Assembly: GCA_945860595.1 (NCBI GenBank)
Contig: CAMAQV010000009.1
Span: 1 to 64,000 of the forward strand
DNA from: Comamonas sp. lk
Lineage (GTDB): Bacteria > Pseudomonadota > Gammaproteobacteria > Burkholderiales > Burkholderiaceae_C
Direction of reading: 5' to 3'
DNA: 64,000 nucleotides
Part shown: piece after piece, positions 37,793 through 47,170 of the stretch
How positions within the stretch are numbered: the first letter of the stretch is position 1
Layout: every line of letters starts with the position of its first letter
Position numbers and translations under genes: made by a program
The notes under the pieces: generated by a model
The model's input: only the letters and a program-made list of their open reading frames with translations
What the model was told of the DNA's origin: nothing
Database searches by the model: none

Positions 37793-37861
37793 AGCGCAGG
37801 TAAACCTGGTCAACGTCGGTGGGCCTGGTTTCGTTATAGAGCCACCACACAAGGAGTCTTT

Positions 37862-38521
37862 ATGAAGCAGTTCGCGGCAGTCCTATTGATCGTCGTGCTG
37901 GCGACGCAGGCGGGGGCTCAGGAGTTCGGTCGGGTCCTGTCGGTCACACCGGTTGTGCAACAGGTCTCCACGCCGCGCCAGGTCTGCAGCACCGAGCGGG
38001 TGCTGGTGGGTGGCCAGAAAAGTGGAAACGCAGCCGCTGTGGGTGCTCTAGTTGGTGGGGTCGTAGGTAACGCCCTGGCCGGAGGGAAAGACCGTGGGGC
38101 TGCCACGGTGCTGGGTATGGTGGGCGGCGCACTGGTTGGCGACCGTTTTGAACCCATGCCGCCCGCAGCATTCCAGGACATCCAGCGCTGCAGCATCCAG
38201 CAGCAGATCGAACACCGTACTGTGGCCTATTCCGTGGTGTATGAGTTCGGGGGCCGGCAGTACAGCGTACAAATGCCCCACGATCCGGGTCCGACAATTG
38301 CCCTGCGTCTACTACCCGCCGACGCACCCATGGCATTGGCTGCGCCGCCGGTGGAAATCATCAGCTACGTACCACCTCCCGTCATCGTGACTGCTCCACC
38401 TCCACTCGTTGTATACCAGCAACCTCTGTACCGCAGTTATGCGCCCTCAACCTATCTGACGCTGCGTCTGGGCGATGGTGGGGGCGGTTGGGGGCGCCAC
38501 CACCGCCACGACTGGCACTAA
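37862..38521 (+). CDS. Glycine-zipper 2TM protein (SlyB/17-kDa-antigen-like)
   Basis: A 219-residue exported protein. Signal peptide MKQFAAVLLIVVLATQAGAQ; then two Cys (CSTERV) and the glycine zipper AAAVGALVGGVVGNALAGGKDRGAATVLGMVGGALVG at about residues 58-95, the typical repeated GxxxG of outer-membrane-associated 2TM_2 proteins. The C-terminal part is rich in Pro, Tyr and His (GRHHRHDWH end) and may be disordered or metal-binding. AAGGAG precedes the ATG. Role not known; such proteins often affect envelope stability. Confidence 0.82.
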   Translation: MKQFAAVLLIVVLATQAGAQEFGRVLSVTPVVQQVSTPRQVCSTERVLVGGQKSGNAAAVGALVGGVVGNALAGGKDRGAATVLGMVGGALVGDRFEPMPPAAFQDIQRCSIQQQIEHRTVAYSVVYEFGGRQYSVQMPHDPGPTIALRLLPADAPMALAAPPVEIISYVPPPVIVTAPPPLVVYQQPLYRSYAPSTYLTLRLGDGGGGWGRHHRHDWH

Positions 38522-38546
38522 GCCGCTTGAAAATGACCACCGCGGG

Positions 38547-41500
38547 TCAGGCGGATGCCCGGGTTACCGGGCCCGTGCCGCTGAAGCGCTCCAGCGCCAG
38601 GTACAGCACCGGCGTAATAAACAGGGTGATAGCCTGGGAAAACAGCAAGCCCCCCATTACCGCAAGACCCAAAGGCTGACGCAACTCAGCCCCCGCACCC
38701 CAACCCAGGGCGATCGGCAAAGCGCCCACGAGCGCGGCTAGCGTGGTCATCATGATGGGACGAAAGCGCAGCACGCAGGCTTCATGAATGGCCTGCTCCG
38801 GGCTCATGCCCTCGTGCCGTTGGGCCTCCAGGGCGAAGTCAATCATCATGATGGCGTTCTTCTTGACAATACCAATCAGCATCACGATACCGATGGTGGC
38901 AATCAGCGTGAGGTCCTGGCCGAACAGCATCAAGGTCCCCAGTGCACCCATTGCGGCGGAGGGTAGGCCCGCCAGAATCGTGATCGGGTGGATATAGCTC
39001 TCGTACAGCACCCCCAGCAACACATAAATGACCACCAGCGCGGCAGCAACCAAGACCAGTTGGCTGCCCTGTGAGTTCTTGAATACCGCTGCGTCACCGC
39101 CGTAACTGGTGATCACGGAGGAGGGCATCTGGATGGATTCGCGCGCCTGGTCAATCTTTGCGGTGGCGTCCCCCAAGGCTGTACCCGGTGCCAGATTGAA
39201 GGATACGGTGACCGCTTGCAGCTGACCGACATGGTTGATGGCGGTCGGGCTCGAGCTGCGTTCCACCGTCGTAAAGCTCGAAATCGGCACCAATGTCCCC
39301 GAGCTGGCGCGCACATAAATGCTGTTGAGCGCAAATTCGTCTTGCTTGGCCTCGGGCGCAAGTTCCATGATCACCTGGTAGGTGTCGGTGGGCAGGTAAA
39401 TCGTGGAGACCTGGCGCTCGCCAAAGGCGCTGTACAAAGCGGTGCGCACTGCCTCCATGCTCACGCCCAGCACGTTGGCGCGGTCGCGGTCAATTTTCAG
39501 CTGAGCCTGAAGGCCGCGCATCTGTGCGTCGCTGGTCACGTCGCGGAAGATCGGGTCAGCGCGCATTTTTTCCTGCAATTTGGCCGACCAGCCGCCCAGT
39601 TCGTCCGGCTTCAGGCTTTGCAGGATGTACTGGTATTGCGCCTTGCTTTGCCGTCCGCCGAGCTGCAGGTTCTGTACCGGGCGCATGAACACATTGATAC
39701 CGGCCACGGCGCGCAGCTTGCGGCGCAGGCCTTCAATCACTTTTTTAGCCGGCACCCGCTGGCTGGCGGGTTTCAGCGAGATGAACATGCGGCCAATGCT
39801 CTGGCTGTTGCTGCCGCCATTGAAAGAATTGACGGCGGCTACGTTCTCATCGGCACGGATGATGGCCGCCGCACGCTCTTGCAATTGCACCATGGCGGGG
39901 AAGGAGATGTCCTCGCCGCCCTCGGTGGTGACGATGATTTGCCCAATGTCTTCCTCCGGAAAAAACCCCTTGGGGATGACGTTGACCAAGTACACCGTAC
40001 CCGCCAGCGTAGCCAGCGCGATCAGCAAGACCACTTTGCGCCAGCGCAAGGCCAGATCCAGCACGCGGGTATAGCCCGCCAGCAAAAGATTGAAGCCGCG
40101 CTCAAACATGCGCACCAGCACGCCGGGTGGCCTCTTATGTGCCTCGTCGGTCAAAAAACGGCTGGCCAGCATGGGAACCAGGGTGAGCGATACAAAGGCC
40201 GAGACCAGAATCGACAGGCCGACCACTACTGCAAATTCGTGGAAAAGCAGTCCAATCACCCCGGGCATGAAAAAAATCGGAATGAATACGGCTACCAACG
40301 AGGCGGATATGGAAATAATGGTGAAGCCCACCTCACGGGCACCGCGCAAGGCCGCGCTAAAGGGTTCCTCGCCCTTTTCGACGTGGCGGATGATGTTCTC
40401 CAGCACCACGATCGCGTCGTCCACGACCAGGCCCACTGCCAGCGTCAGGCCGAGCAGCGAAATATTGTCCAGGCTGTAGTTCAGGCCCCACAGCAAGGCC
40501 AGCGCACCCATCAGCGAAATGGGCAGCGACAGGATGGGGATGGCGGTGGCGACAAAGCGGCGCAGGAAGAGAAAAATCACCAGCACGACCAGCGCAATCG
40601 TCCCAGCCAGGGTGAGTGTCACGTCGTGCAAGGCTTCGCGCACCGAGGCGGACCGGTCATTGATGGGCGTCATCGACACCGAGGCCGGCATCTGCGCCTG
40701 CAAACCGGGAAGCGCGGCGCGGATCGTGTCCACCACTTTCACCGTATTCGCGCCGGGCTGGCGCTGAATCGCAATAGTGATGGAGGTGTCGCCGTTGAAA
40801 GTCGCCCAGGTGCGCAGGTTTTCGATGCTGTCTTCGACCTTGGCGACATCGCGCAGGCGCACCGGGAAGCCGCCTTTGGTGCTGATGATCAGGTTGCCGA
40901 AATCGCGTGCATTGGTGAGTTGCTTGTTGGCCTGCAGGATCAGCGATTGCCTGGGTCCGTCCAGCGTACCCACCGGCGTGTTGACATTCGCGGCGCGCAG
41001 GGCAGCGCTGAGTTCGTCCAAGCCGATGTTGCTCGCCAACAGGGCATCGGGTTTGACGCGGACCCGTACCGCAAAACGCTTAGCCCCGTAAATATTCACC
41101 TGCGCCACACCTTCCACCGTGGACAGCGTAGGCGAGACCAGATGGTCGGCGTAGTCCTGCAATTCCTGCGGTGACAGTGAAGGCGAGGTCATGGACAGGA
41201 ACAGCACCGGCGCGTCGGCGGGATTGACCTTGCGGTAGGACGGCGGATTGGTCATGTCCTGCGGCAACGAGCGCTGGGCCCGCAGCAGTGCGGCCTGCAC
41301 GTCTACGGCGGCGGCATCGATGTTGCGACCCTCTTCAAACTCCAGCGTGATCGAGGTGCTTCCCAGTCCGCTGCTGGAACTGATGGTGCGCAGTCCGGGT
41401 ACGGTCTGGAATTGCTTTTCCAATGGCAGGGCCACCGAGGTGGCCATGGTTTCCGGGTTTGCACCGGGTAGCGAGGCCGACACGTTGATGACCGGTGTGT

Positions 41501-41621
41501 CGTAGCTGGGAAGCGCCGAGACCGGGATGTTCTGAAAGCCGATCACCCCTGCCGCCACAATGGCCACGTTCAACAACACCGTCATCACCGGACGGCGTAC
41601 AAAAACCTCCGAAAAATTCAT
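38547..41621 (-). CDS. RND efflux transporter, MdtC/MuxC-like
   Basis: A 1024-residue inner-membrane proton antiporter. It begins MNFSEVFVRRPVMTVLLNVAIV and shows the paired periplasmic loops, LGLTLAVGLVVDDAIVVLENI with the two Asp residues of the proton relay in helix 4, and a repeated second half. The close start and sequence type fit the MdtB/MdtC/MuxB/MuxC branch of multidrug RND pumps. Only one RND gene is present and no outer-membrane channel gene follows. Its start overlaps the adaptor stop by 4 bp. Confidence 0.92.
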   Translation of the reverse strand: MNFSEVFVRRPVMTVLLNVAIVAAGVIGFQNIPVSALPSYDTPVINVSASLPGANPETMATSVALPLEKQFQTVPGLRTISSSSGLGSTSITLEFEEGRNIDAAAVDVQAALLRAQRSLPQDMTNPPSYRKVNPADAPVLFLSMTSPSLSPQELQDYADHLVSPTLSTVEGVAQVNIYGAKRFAVRVRVKPDALLASNIGLDELSAALRAANVNTPVGTLDGPRQSLILQANKQLTNARDFGNLIISTKGGFPVRLRDVAKVEDSIENLRTWATFNGDTSITIAIQRQPGANTVKVVDTIRAALPGLQAQMPASVSMTPINDRSASVREALHDVTLTLAGTIALVVLVIFLFLRRFVATAIPILSLPISLMGALALLWGLNYSLDNISLLGLTLAVGLVVDDAIVVLENIIRHVEKGEEPFSAALRGAREVGFTIISISASLVAVFIPIFFMPGVIGLLFHEFAVVVGLSILVSAFVSLTLVPMLASRFLTDEAHKRPPGVLVRMFERGFNLLLAGYTRVLDLALRWRKVVLLIALATLAGTVYLVNVIPKGFFPEEDIGQIIVTTEGGEDISFPAMVQLQERAAAIIRADENVAAVNSFNGGSNSQSIGRMFISLKPASQRVPAKKVIEGLRRKLRAVAGINVFMRPVQNLQLGGRQSKAQYQYILQSLKPDELGGWSAKLQEKMRADPIFRDVTSDAQMRGLQAQLKIDRDRANVLGVSMEAVRTALYSAFGERQVSTIYLPTDTYQVIMELAPEAKQDEFALNSIYVRASSGTLVPISSFTTVERSSSPTAINHVGQLQAVTVSFNLAPGTALGDATAKIDQARESIQMPSSVITSYGGDAAVFKNSQGSQLVLVAAALVVIYVLLGVLYESYIHPITILAGLPSAAMGALGTLMLFGQDLTLIATIGIVMLIGIVKKNAIMMIDFALEAQRHEGMSPEQAIHEACVLRFRPIMMTTLAALVGALPIALGWGAGAELRQPLGLAVMGGLLFSQAITLFITPVLYLALERFSGTGPVTRASA

Positions 41622-42973
41622 GGCGTGGCCTTGGGCTTGGCCGCAGCATCCGGGCCGGCGGCGCCGGGCACGCTGGCATTGCCGCTGGCAGCGGAGGTGC
41701 CCGGTGCCGTTGCGCTAGCAGACCCCTGCGGGGCCTCCTTGTTGTCTTTCGCGCGTTCGACAACGGCGCTGCCAGGGCGCAAGTTCTGCTTGCCTTCGAG
41801 CACCACGGATTCGCCCGCCTCGACACCGGTCACTGCCACCTCTGCGCCCTGCGGTTGCACAATTTTTACGGGCCTCACGATGGCTTTACCGTTTTCCACC
41901 ACGTATACCGTCGCACCCCGCGCTCCGTAAATTACCGCGGTCTGTGGAACAACCAATGCGTCTTTCACTTCGCGCAGGTTTTGTTGGATCTCGACGAAGG
42001 CACCGGGCCACAGCTTTTCGTCGTCGTTTTGGAAGTAGGCCTTGGCCTTAACCACACCGGACGCGGTATCGACTGCGCTGTCTACAAACTGCAACTTACC
42101 CTTGAATACACCGCCGTTGTCGGCCAAGGTGGCGGTGACCGATACGCCACCCTCCTTCAGGCCGGTCAGCGCATCGGCAATATTGCGCTGGGGCAGGGTG
42201 AAGGTGACTGCGATCGGACTGATCTGGGTGATCGTCAGCAACACCGTTTTGTTGGCCTCCAGTGCCGAGCCCACGGTGACGTTGACCACACCCACCCGGC
42301 CGGACTGCGGCGCGCTGATCCGGGAAAACGACTGCGCCACCTTGGTGGCGTCAATGGCGGCCCGGTCAGCATTGACGGTTGCTTGCCAACTCTCGACTGC
42401 GGCCAGGTTGGTATCGACAGAGCCCTGCGAGATGAACTGGCGGGCCAGCAAGTCCTGCGCCCGTTTGAGCTGGCGCTGCGCATCGGCCAGCGCTGCCATG
42501 TCTTTGGCCAGTTGGGCCTGCGCCTTGGCGATGTTGGCGTCTTCGGTTCGCGCATCCAGCACGAACAACAACTCACCTGCTTTGACATACTGGCCGTCGC
42601 GCACGTTGACCTTGGTGACGACGGCGCTCACCTGGGGTTTGACATCCACGATTCGGATGGGCGTGACCACGCCGGCAGAGCGCAGCCGCACAGCTAGGTC
42701 TTTTTGTTCGACCTTTACCGTGCTGACCGTGACCGGTGGGGCCGGGGGTGCTGATGCGCCCGCTGCGGGCGGGGCTGTAGCGCCGCTGCCGCTGGAATTT
42801 CCGGCACCTGCTTGCCCCGGCAGGGCTGCCGCGGAACCACTGGCAGGCGCTACTGCCGCAGCCGGTGCATCGGCACCTTCTTTTTTGCCGCAGGCGGCCA
42901 GAAACCCGCCCGCCGCCATGAGTGCCATGCTCCCGCCTGCTATCGCAAGCGCCTGCCGAAAAATCTTGCTCAT
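41618..42973 (-). CDS. RND efflux periplasmic adaptor (MdtA-like lipoprotein)
   Basis: About 451 residues from ATG 42973. The lipobox FLAAC makes Cys28 the predicted lipidated residue. A low-complexity Ala/Pro/Gly/Ser linker (about residues 30-75) precedes the HlyD-type core: lipoyl half VKPQVSAVVTKVNVRDGQYVKAGELLFVLD, a coiled coil with AKDMAALADAQRQLKRA, and the beta-barrel/MP domain VGSALEANKTVLLTI. A second low-complexity tail ends the protein. Overlaps the RND gene and belongs to its pump. Confidence 0.9.
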   Translation of the reverse strand: MSKIFRQALAIAGGSMALMAAGGFLAACGKKEGADAPAAAVAPASGSAAALPGQAGAGNSSGSGATAPPAAGASAPPAPPVTVSTVKVEQKDLAVRLRSAGVVTPIRIVDVKPQVSAVVTKVNVRDGQYVKAGELLFVLDARTEDANIAKAQAQLAKDMAALADAQRQLKRAQDLLARQFISQGSVDTNLAAVESWQATVNADRAAIDATKVAQSFSRISAPQSGRVGVVNVTVGSALEANKTVLLTITQISPIAVTFTLPQRNIADALTGLKEGGVSVTATLADNGGVFKGKLQFVDSAVDTASGVVKAKAYFQNDDEKLWPGAFVEIQQNLREVKDALVVPQTAVIYGARGATVYVVENGKAIVRPVKIVQPQGAEVAVTGVEAGESVVLEGKQNLRPGSAVVERAKDNKEAPQGSASATAPGTSAASGNASVPGAAGPDAAAKPKATP

Positions 42974-43100
42974 CGTGAACCCGAATCGAAAAGTACATTC
43001 AGCGCACGCGGTTCCGCCCGGGCTCCAACGCACGCACATGCGCCCCATCTTATCGGGTCACGATACAGCCAATATGAAACTGGGCTGGTGGTGCTGCGCC

Positions 43101-44522
43101 TCAGGGACTTAAACGGAGCGCTAAAACCCGCGCGGCCACACACCGCCCCTGCGCTTGCCCGCCTTCGCTGCCGAAGCGGAAATGAAGGCCCGCATACATG
43201 CGGGAAATTGATGCCTCGTTGGCGGCGGCGCCGAAGCTGTCGAAGGTGCGTGGGCCCCAGCCACGGTCATTGTGGGTGTTGTCGGTGAAAGACAGGCTCT
43301 TGCCGAACTGTTGTTCCAGCACCCCCGCTGCGGCGCTGGACTGGACCGAATGGCCGGATGGGTACTCCGGAAAATTGGGCGTGGTGAACAGAGGCGTGAC
43401 CCAGTTGCTGTCAAGAAACAGTTGGATATAGGTCACCGGGCGGATCAGGTTGTACTGGTATTTGGCGGCCCAGCCGGCGACAAACGCGTCGGACATGGCG
43501 ATGTTGAGCAACGCGTGGGTGCTTGCGGCACGCCCTAGATCGGCCTTTTGCGCACGCAGCAGGTCATTGGCAATATAGGACCAGTGCCCAGCCGGGGTCG
43601 GGGTTTTGCCCGGGTCGTCCGCCCAGTACAGGGCGAATTGGCGCTGCTCCTGGGTGGCCGCGTTGCTGATGTCGTACACCTCTTTGGCGGCCCGGTAAAA
43701 CGCTGAGTTTGTCTCCTCAGAATAGGGCGGATGGGGCGGCGGGGCGCATTCGGCCGCCGACTTGAGCACGAACGGCCGCACCTCGCCCCACCAGGACAGC
43801 AGCGGCGGTAGGTATTTGGAGGGCGTTGCGCTCCAACTGCCGGGGCCGCTGGGGGGAACGTAATTGGCCCGATTGCGGCGCAGCGGACCCCAGGCCTCGT
43901 GGCCACCGTCCGTTCGCGCCCAGGTCATGATGGCCATGGCCATGAGTTTGCCGAAAGTTTCGGAGCGGTTGGTGATGTCGGCAGTGACCTTGGCCGGGTC
44001 AAAGTCATCTGGGTATTTCAGCGGCAGGCTGCGCTCGAGCAGGTCGATGCGGCCCTTGTTCTCGGCACTGGCGTTGCTAAACATCATGCGTGTCATGGTT
44101 GCCATGGACGCATTGGCCACGGTCGGCCAGTGCAGCGGCTCGTCAGGCTGTGCCCAGGGCAGGGAACTGAGTTCATTGAGCTGCCCGGCCAGGCTCTGGT
44201 AGCCGGGCATGCCGGGGACGACTGATTCGTACAGGGTGAGCCCCAGATAGCCCAGCGTGCGCGCCGCCACCGGCGGGCTGTTGCCCGGAGTTTGTTGCAG
44301 CAGCTGCGACACGAGATAAAACCATTCATAGGCCACACCCGCGCTGTAGGCGCTGGCGGGCGGGGCCAGCGTGTTCGCGGCGTTGGTCTGGGTATGGGCT
44401 GGGTTGAGCGACATCAGCACCCCCAACAGCAGTGCCACAAAGGCGCGGGCTGGGACGCGCAGCGCGCTGCGCAAGCCCACAAGCCGGGCCCCAACGGCGG
44501 CCACGCGGGCAGTCTGCATCAT
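43101..44522 (-). CDS. Vanadium-dependent haloperoxidase-like protein (PAP2/VHPO superfamily)
   Basis: A 473-residue exported protein with an N-terminal hydrophobic signal (ARAFVALLLGVLMSLNPAH). All vanadate-binding positions of the family are visible: K-x6-RP as KYQYNLIRP (Lys354, Arg361), PSGH (Ser389-Gly390-His391) and SR-x5-H as SRMYAGLH (Ser440, Arg441, His447). This suits a haloperoxidase or a related acid phosphatase; halide choice cannot be told from sequence. The start overlaps the stop of the CRTAC1-like gene by 4 bp, so the two are coupled. Signal type (Sec) suggests action in the periplasm or outside. Confidence 0.88.
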   Translation of the reverse strand: MMQTARVAAVGARLVGLRSALRVPARAFVALLLGVLMSLNPAHTQTNAANTLAPPASAYSAGVAYEWFYLVSQLLQQTPGNSPPVAARTLGYLGLTLYESVVPGMPGYQSLAGQLNELSSLPWAQPDEPLHWPTVANASMATMTRMMFSNASAENKGRIDLLERSLPLKYPDDFDPAKVTADITNRSETFGKLMAMAIMTWARTDGGHEAWGPLRRNRANYVPPSGPGSWSATPSKYLPPLLSWWGEVRPFVLKSAAECAPPPHPPYSEETNSAFYRAAKEVYDISNAATQEQRQFALYWADDPGKTPTPAGHWSYIANDLLRAQKADLGRAASTHALLNIAMSDAFVAGWAAKYQYNLIRPVTYIQLFLDSNWVTPLFTTPNFPEYPSGHSVQSSAAAGVLEQQFGKSLSFTDNTHNDRGWGPRTFDSFGAAANEASISRMYAGLHFRFGSEGGQAQGRCVAARVLALRLSP

Positions 44523-46168
44523 GGCGCGCTCCAGGGACGCAGGCCGCTTTGGCGGTCCAGCACATACAAACTATCGGCCTCGGCGGTGACCCAGTCGCTC
44601 CAGCCGGAGCCTGGCCACTGCACCCGTACGCGGGCCTGCCCGGTCGGGCCCAATCCAAAGTGCATCCAGCCCAGGTGGCCGCTGGCATGGCCACCACCCA
44701 CCGTCAGCTCTTGGCGCTGCAACCGCTCACCGGCCTGCACTTCCACCCAAGCGCCCACGGCGTCGCGGTTGCCACCGGTTTGGCGCAGGCGCAGTTGCAG
44801 CCAATGGCCTATCGGCGCCGGAGCGGCGGCCTTGCCACTGCCCACGTTGCGCCAGAGTTGCGCTTTTTCCCAGCGGTTGACGACCACCATGTCCAACAGC
44901 CCATCGCCATTTAGATCAGCCAGCATGCCGCCGCGCCCGCGCCGGAAACTGGCCACGCCGGACTGGCTGCCGGCCTCGAAGAAACTTCCGTCCGCTTGGC
45001 CCAGCAGCAGGTTGTTGGGGTCCTGGATGGCAAATTCCGGCATGGTGGACACGTTGCCTTTCACGATAAAGAGGTCGCTCCAGGTGTCGTTGTTCACATC
45101 GGCAAACTGTGCGTGCCAGGCGGTGGAAGGGTGGATGTCACCGCCGATATAGGGCCGGTGCGCGGTGATGCCGCGCTTGAAGGCCTCGTCCCCATATGCC
45201 GGGCGGCTGCCGTCGCCGCTGAGTTTTTGGAACTTGTTATCGGCCATGCTGGTCAGGAACACCTCGGGAAAGCCGTCGCCATCGATGTCCTGGCTGGCAA
45301 TGCCCATGCCCCAAATTTGCAAGCGCTTCCAGCCCTCATCGGCGGTGTAGGCCGTGGCGGGCTTGCCGGGCTGGATTTTCCAAAGCTGCTCCTGCCCGCC
45401 TTTGTAGTACTCACGGTCGTTGCTCACCCGCAGAGACGCTTCGCCGCTGCGGTTCCAGTCGGAAAACAACATGGACAGCGCGCAGTAACCGGGGCTCAGT
45501 GCTTCGGGCGCAGCAAAACGGCCCCCGGCGGGACCAGGTCGCAGCAGAATGCCAGGCGTGCAGGTGCCCCAGGGAAAGTCCGGGCGGCTGCGGTCGTAAT
45601 AGGTACCGAAGGCCAGCGTGGGCCAGGATTGGCCGCGTTCCCAGGTGGCTGAAAACGCGGTGTGCCAGTTGTTACCCGTATGGATATTCCAGAGCGCATT
45701 GGCGCGTTCAAACTTGCATTGCCCGAGACCGCGAAAGACCTCCACCTCGCCCACACGCAGGACCACCAGGTCCATGTTGCCGTCGCCATCGATGTCCAGC
45801 GGATAGGCGCCGATGGCGTTGGTCAGCTCCAGCCCCGAGCGTTGTTCTTGCAATTTCAAGGGCCCGCCGCGGGTGCTGCGGTTGCGGTAGAACTTGGATT
45901 TGTTGACGCCACCCGACACATACGTCTCGGGCAGACCGTCATCGTCGCAGTCGAAAACCGCCACGCCGCCGCCGACCATGAATTCGTCCTCGCCCTCAAA
46001 GCGGCTTTGTAAGCCAGCCGTTTCGGTCTCTTCAACAAAGCGGGAGATCGCTGGGCTGGCGGCCGACCCGCTCCAAGCCGGCGACGCGCTGTGCAGCAAC
46101 AGGGCCGCGAGCAGCAACCCAAGGGTGCTGCCCCGAATGCATGCGGGCTTAGATGGCGACCCAGGCAC
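44519..46168 (-). CDS. CRTAC1-like FG-GAP/ASPIC-UnbV protein, exported
   Basis: About 549 residues. I chose GTG 46168 because GGAG lies 7 bases before it; it also leaves a signal peptide (CIRGSTLGLLLAALLLHSASPAWS). The body shows repeated FG-GAP/VCBS-type Ca loops (FDCDDDGLPE, LDIDGDGNMDLV, SQDIDGDGFPEVF, FADVNNDTWSDLF, LADLNGDGLLDMV), a beta-propeller, then a C-terminal ASPIC/UnbV domain (GAWVEVQAGERLQRQELTVGGGHASGH). The start overlaps the end of the oxidoreductase gene by 20 bp and its stop overlaps the haloperoxidase-like gene. Function of the pair is unknown. Confidence 0.88.
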   Translation of the reverse strand: MPGSPSKPACIRGSTLGLLLAALLLHSASPAWSGSAASPAISRFVEETETAGLQSRFEGEDEFMVGGGVAVFDCDDDGLPETYVSGGVNKSKFYRNRSTRGGPLKLQEQRSGLELTNAIGAYPLDIDGDGNMDLVVLRVGEVEVFRGLGQCKFERANALWNIHTGNNWHTAFSATWERGQSWPTLAFGTYYDRSRPDFPWGTCTPGILLRPGPAGGRFAAPEALSPGYCALSMLFSDWNRSGEASLRVSNDREYYKGGQEQLWKIQPGKPATAYTADEGWKRLQIWGMGIASQDIDGDGFPEVFLTSMADNKFQKLSGDGSRPAYGDEAFKRGITAHRPYIGGDIHPSTAWHAQFADVNNDTWSDLFIVKGNVSTMPEFAIQDPNNLLLGQADGSFFEAGSQSGVASFRRGRGGMLADLNGDGLLDMVVVNRWEKAQLWRNVGSGKAAAPAPIGHWLQLRLRQTGGNRDAVGAWVEVQAGERLQRQELTVGGGHASGHLGWMHFGLGPTGQARVRVQWPGSGWSDWVTAEADSLYVLDRQSGLRPWSAP

Positions 46169-47147
46169 CGGTTTTCTCCGACGCGAACAAGGCGTCAATC
46201 ACCCGCATATTGGCGATGGCGTCTTCCACGCCGTAGGGCAGGGCGATCTCGCCGCGCACCGCACGGGAAAACGCATCACCTTGCAGGCCGTATTGGTCAC
46301 AGGCGGCAATAGTTTCAGCTTGCACCGAGCCGCCGTCGAGCTGCGAGCCGTCGTCGGTGAAGATCTGCGTGCTGCCGCCTAAAGGCGCATTGAATGGAAT
46401 TTGCACTTCAATGCGATTGGACGTTCCGCAAACCTGTACCCGTTGGTAGGGCACGGTCTGGGTGGATACGGTGAAGTCGAGCCGACGGCCCAGGCCGAAG
46501 TCCACCAGCGCGCTAACCAAGCGGTCGGTCTTGAATTCCGGGTCCCGCTCCACCAGCGCAATCGCACGCACCGGCTCACAGCCAAACAGCAGGCGCGCGG
46601 TGACGATGGGGTAGCAACCAATGTCGTAGAGCGCGCCACCGCCGGTGGCGGGCTGGTTGCGGATGTTGGCCGCGTCGCGGTTGAAGTAGGAAAAGTAGGA
46701 CTGGATAGAGCGCAAATCCCCCAGTGCCCCGCTGCGCACGCGGTCGCGCACGGCCAGCCACTGGGGGTGAAAGCGCACCATAAAGGCTTCCATGATGTGC
46801 ACTTTGCCCGCCACCTCGCGTAACTGCGCGGCCTCGGTGGCGCTCATGGCCATCGGCTTTTCGCACAGCACGTGCTTGCCCGCGCGCGCAGCCATCAGCG
46901 TCAAGGGGACGTGCTGGTCATTGGGCAGGGGGTTGTAAATGGCCTCGATTTCGGGGTCGGCCAGCAGTTCTTCGTAGCTGCCGTAGGCGGTGGGAATGCC
47001 CAGTTTGTCGGCCAGCGCGCGGCCCCGTCCCAGATCGCGCGACGCGATGGCGCGGATCTCGCAGTGCTGCGCGGCTTGCATGCCAGGAATCACTTTTTCC
47101 CAGCCGATGCGGGCGGTGCTGAGCACGCCCCAGACTACTTTTTTCAT
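46149..47147 (-). CDS. Gfo/Idh/MocA-family NAD(P)-dependent oxidoreductase
   Basis: A 332-residue dehydrogenase starting MKKVVWGVLSTARIG at ATG 47147. Rossmann GVLSTARIG, the HVLCEKPMAM motif with the catalytic Lys, and YDIGCYPI typical of Gfo/Idh/MocA. It lies 23 bp after xylA in the xylose operon, so a role on xylose, its oxidation or a related pentose is plausible, for instance an NADP xylose dehydrogenase or a side-branch enzyme; this is inferred from context only. It overlaps the CRTAC1-like gene that follows. Confidence 0.85.
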   Translation of the reverse strand: MKKVVWGVLSTARIGWEKVIPGMQAAQHCEIRAIASRDLGRGRALADKLGIPTAYGSYEELLADPEIEAIYNPLPNDQHVPLTLMAARAGKHVLCEKPMAMSATEAAQLREVAGKVHIMEAFMVRFHPQWLAVRDRVRSGALGDLRSIQSYFSYFNRDAANIRNQPATGGGALYDIGCYPIVTARLLFGCEPVRAIALVERDPEFKTDRLVSALVDFGLGRRLDFTVSTQTVPYQRVQVCGTSNRIEVQIPFNAPLGGSTQIFTDDGSQLDGGSVQAETIAACDQYGLQGDAFSRAVRGEIALPYGVEDAIANMRVIDALFASEKTGAWVAI

Positions 47148-47170
47148 GGTGTGTTGGCCTTGGCGGGTAA

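Noticed and set aside
39216-41174. Antisense ORF of 652 codons over the RND transporter
   Set aside because: Composition is low-complexity His/Gln/Arg and the opposite strand encodes a full RND pump.
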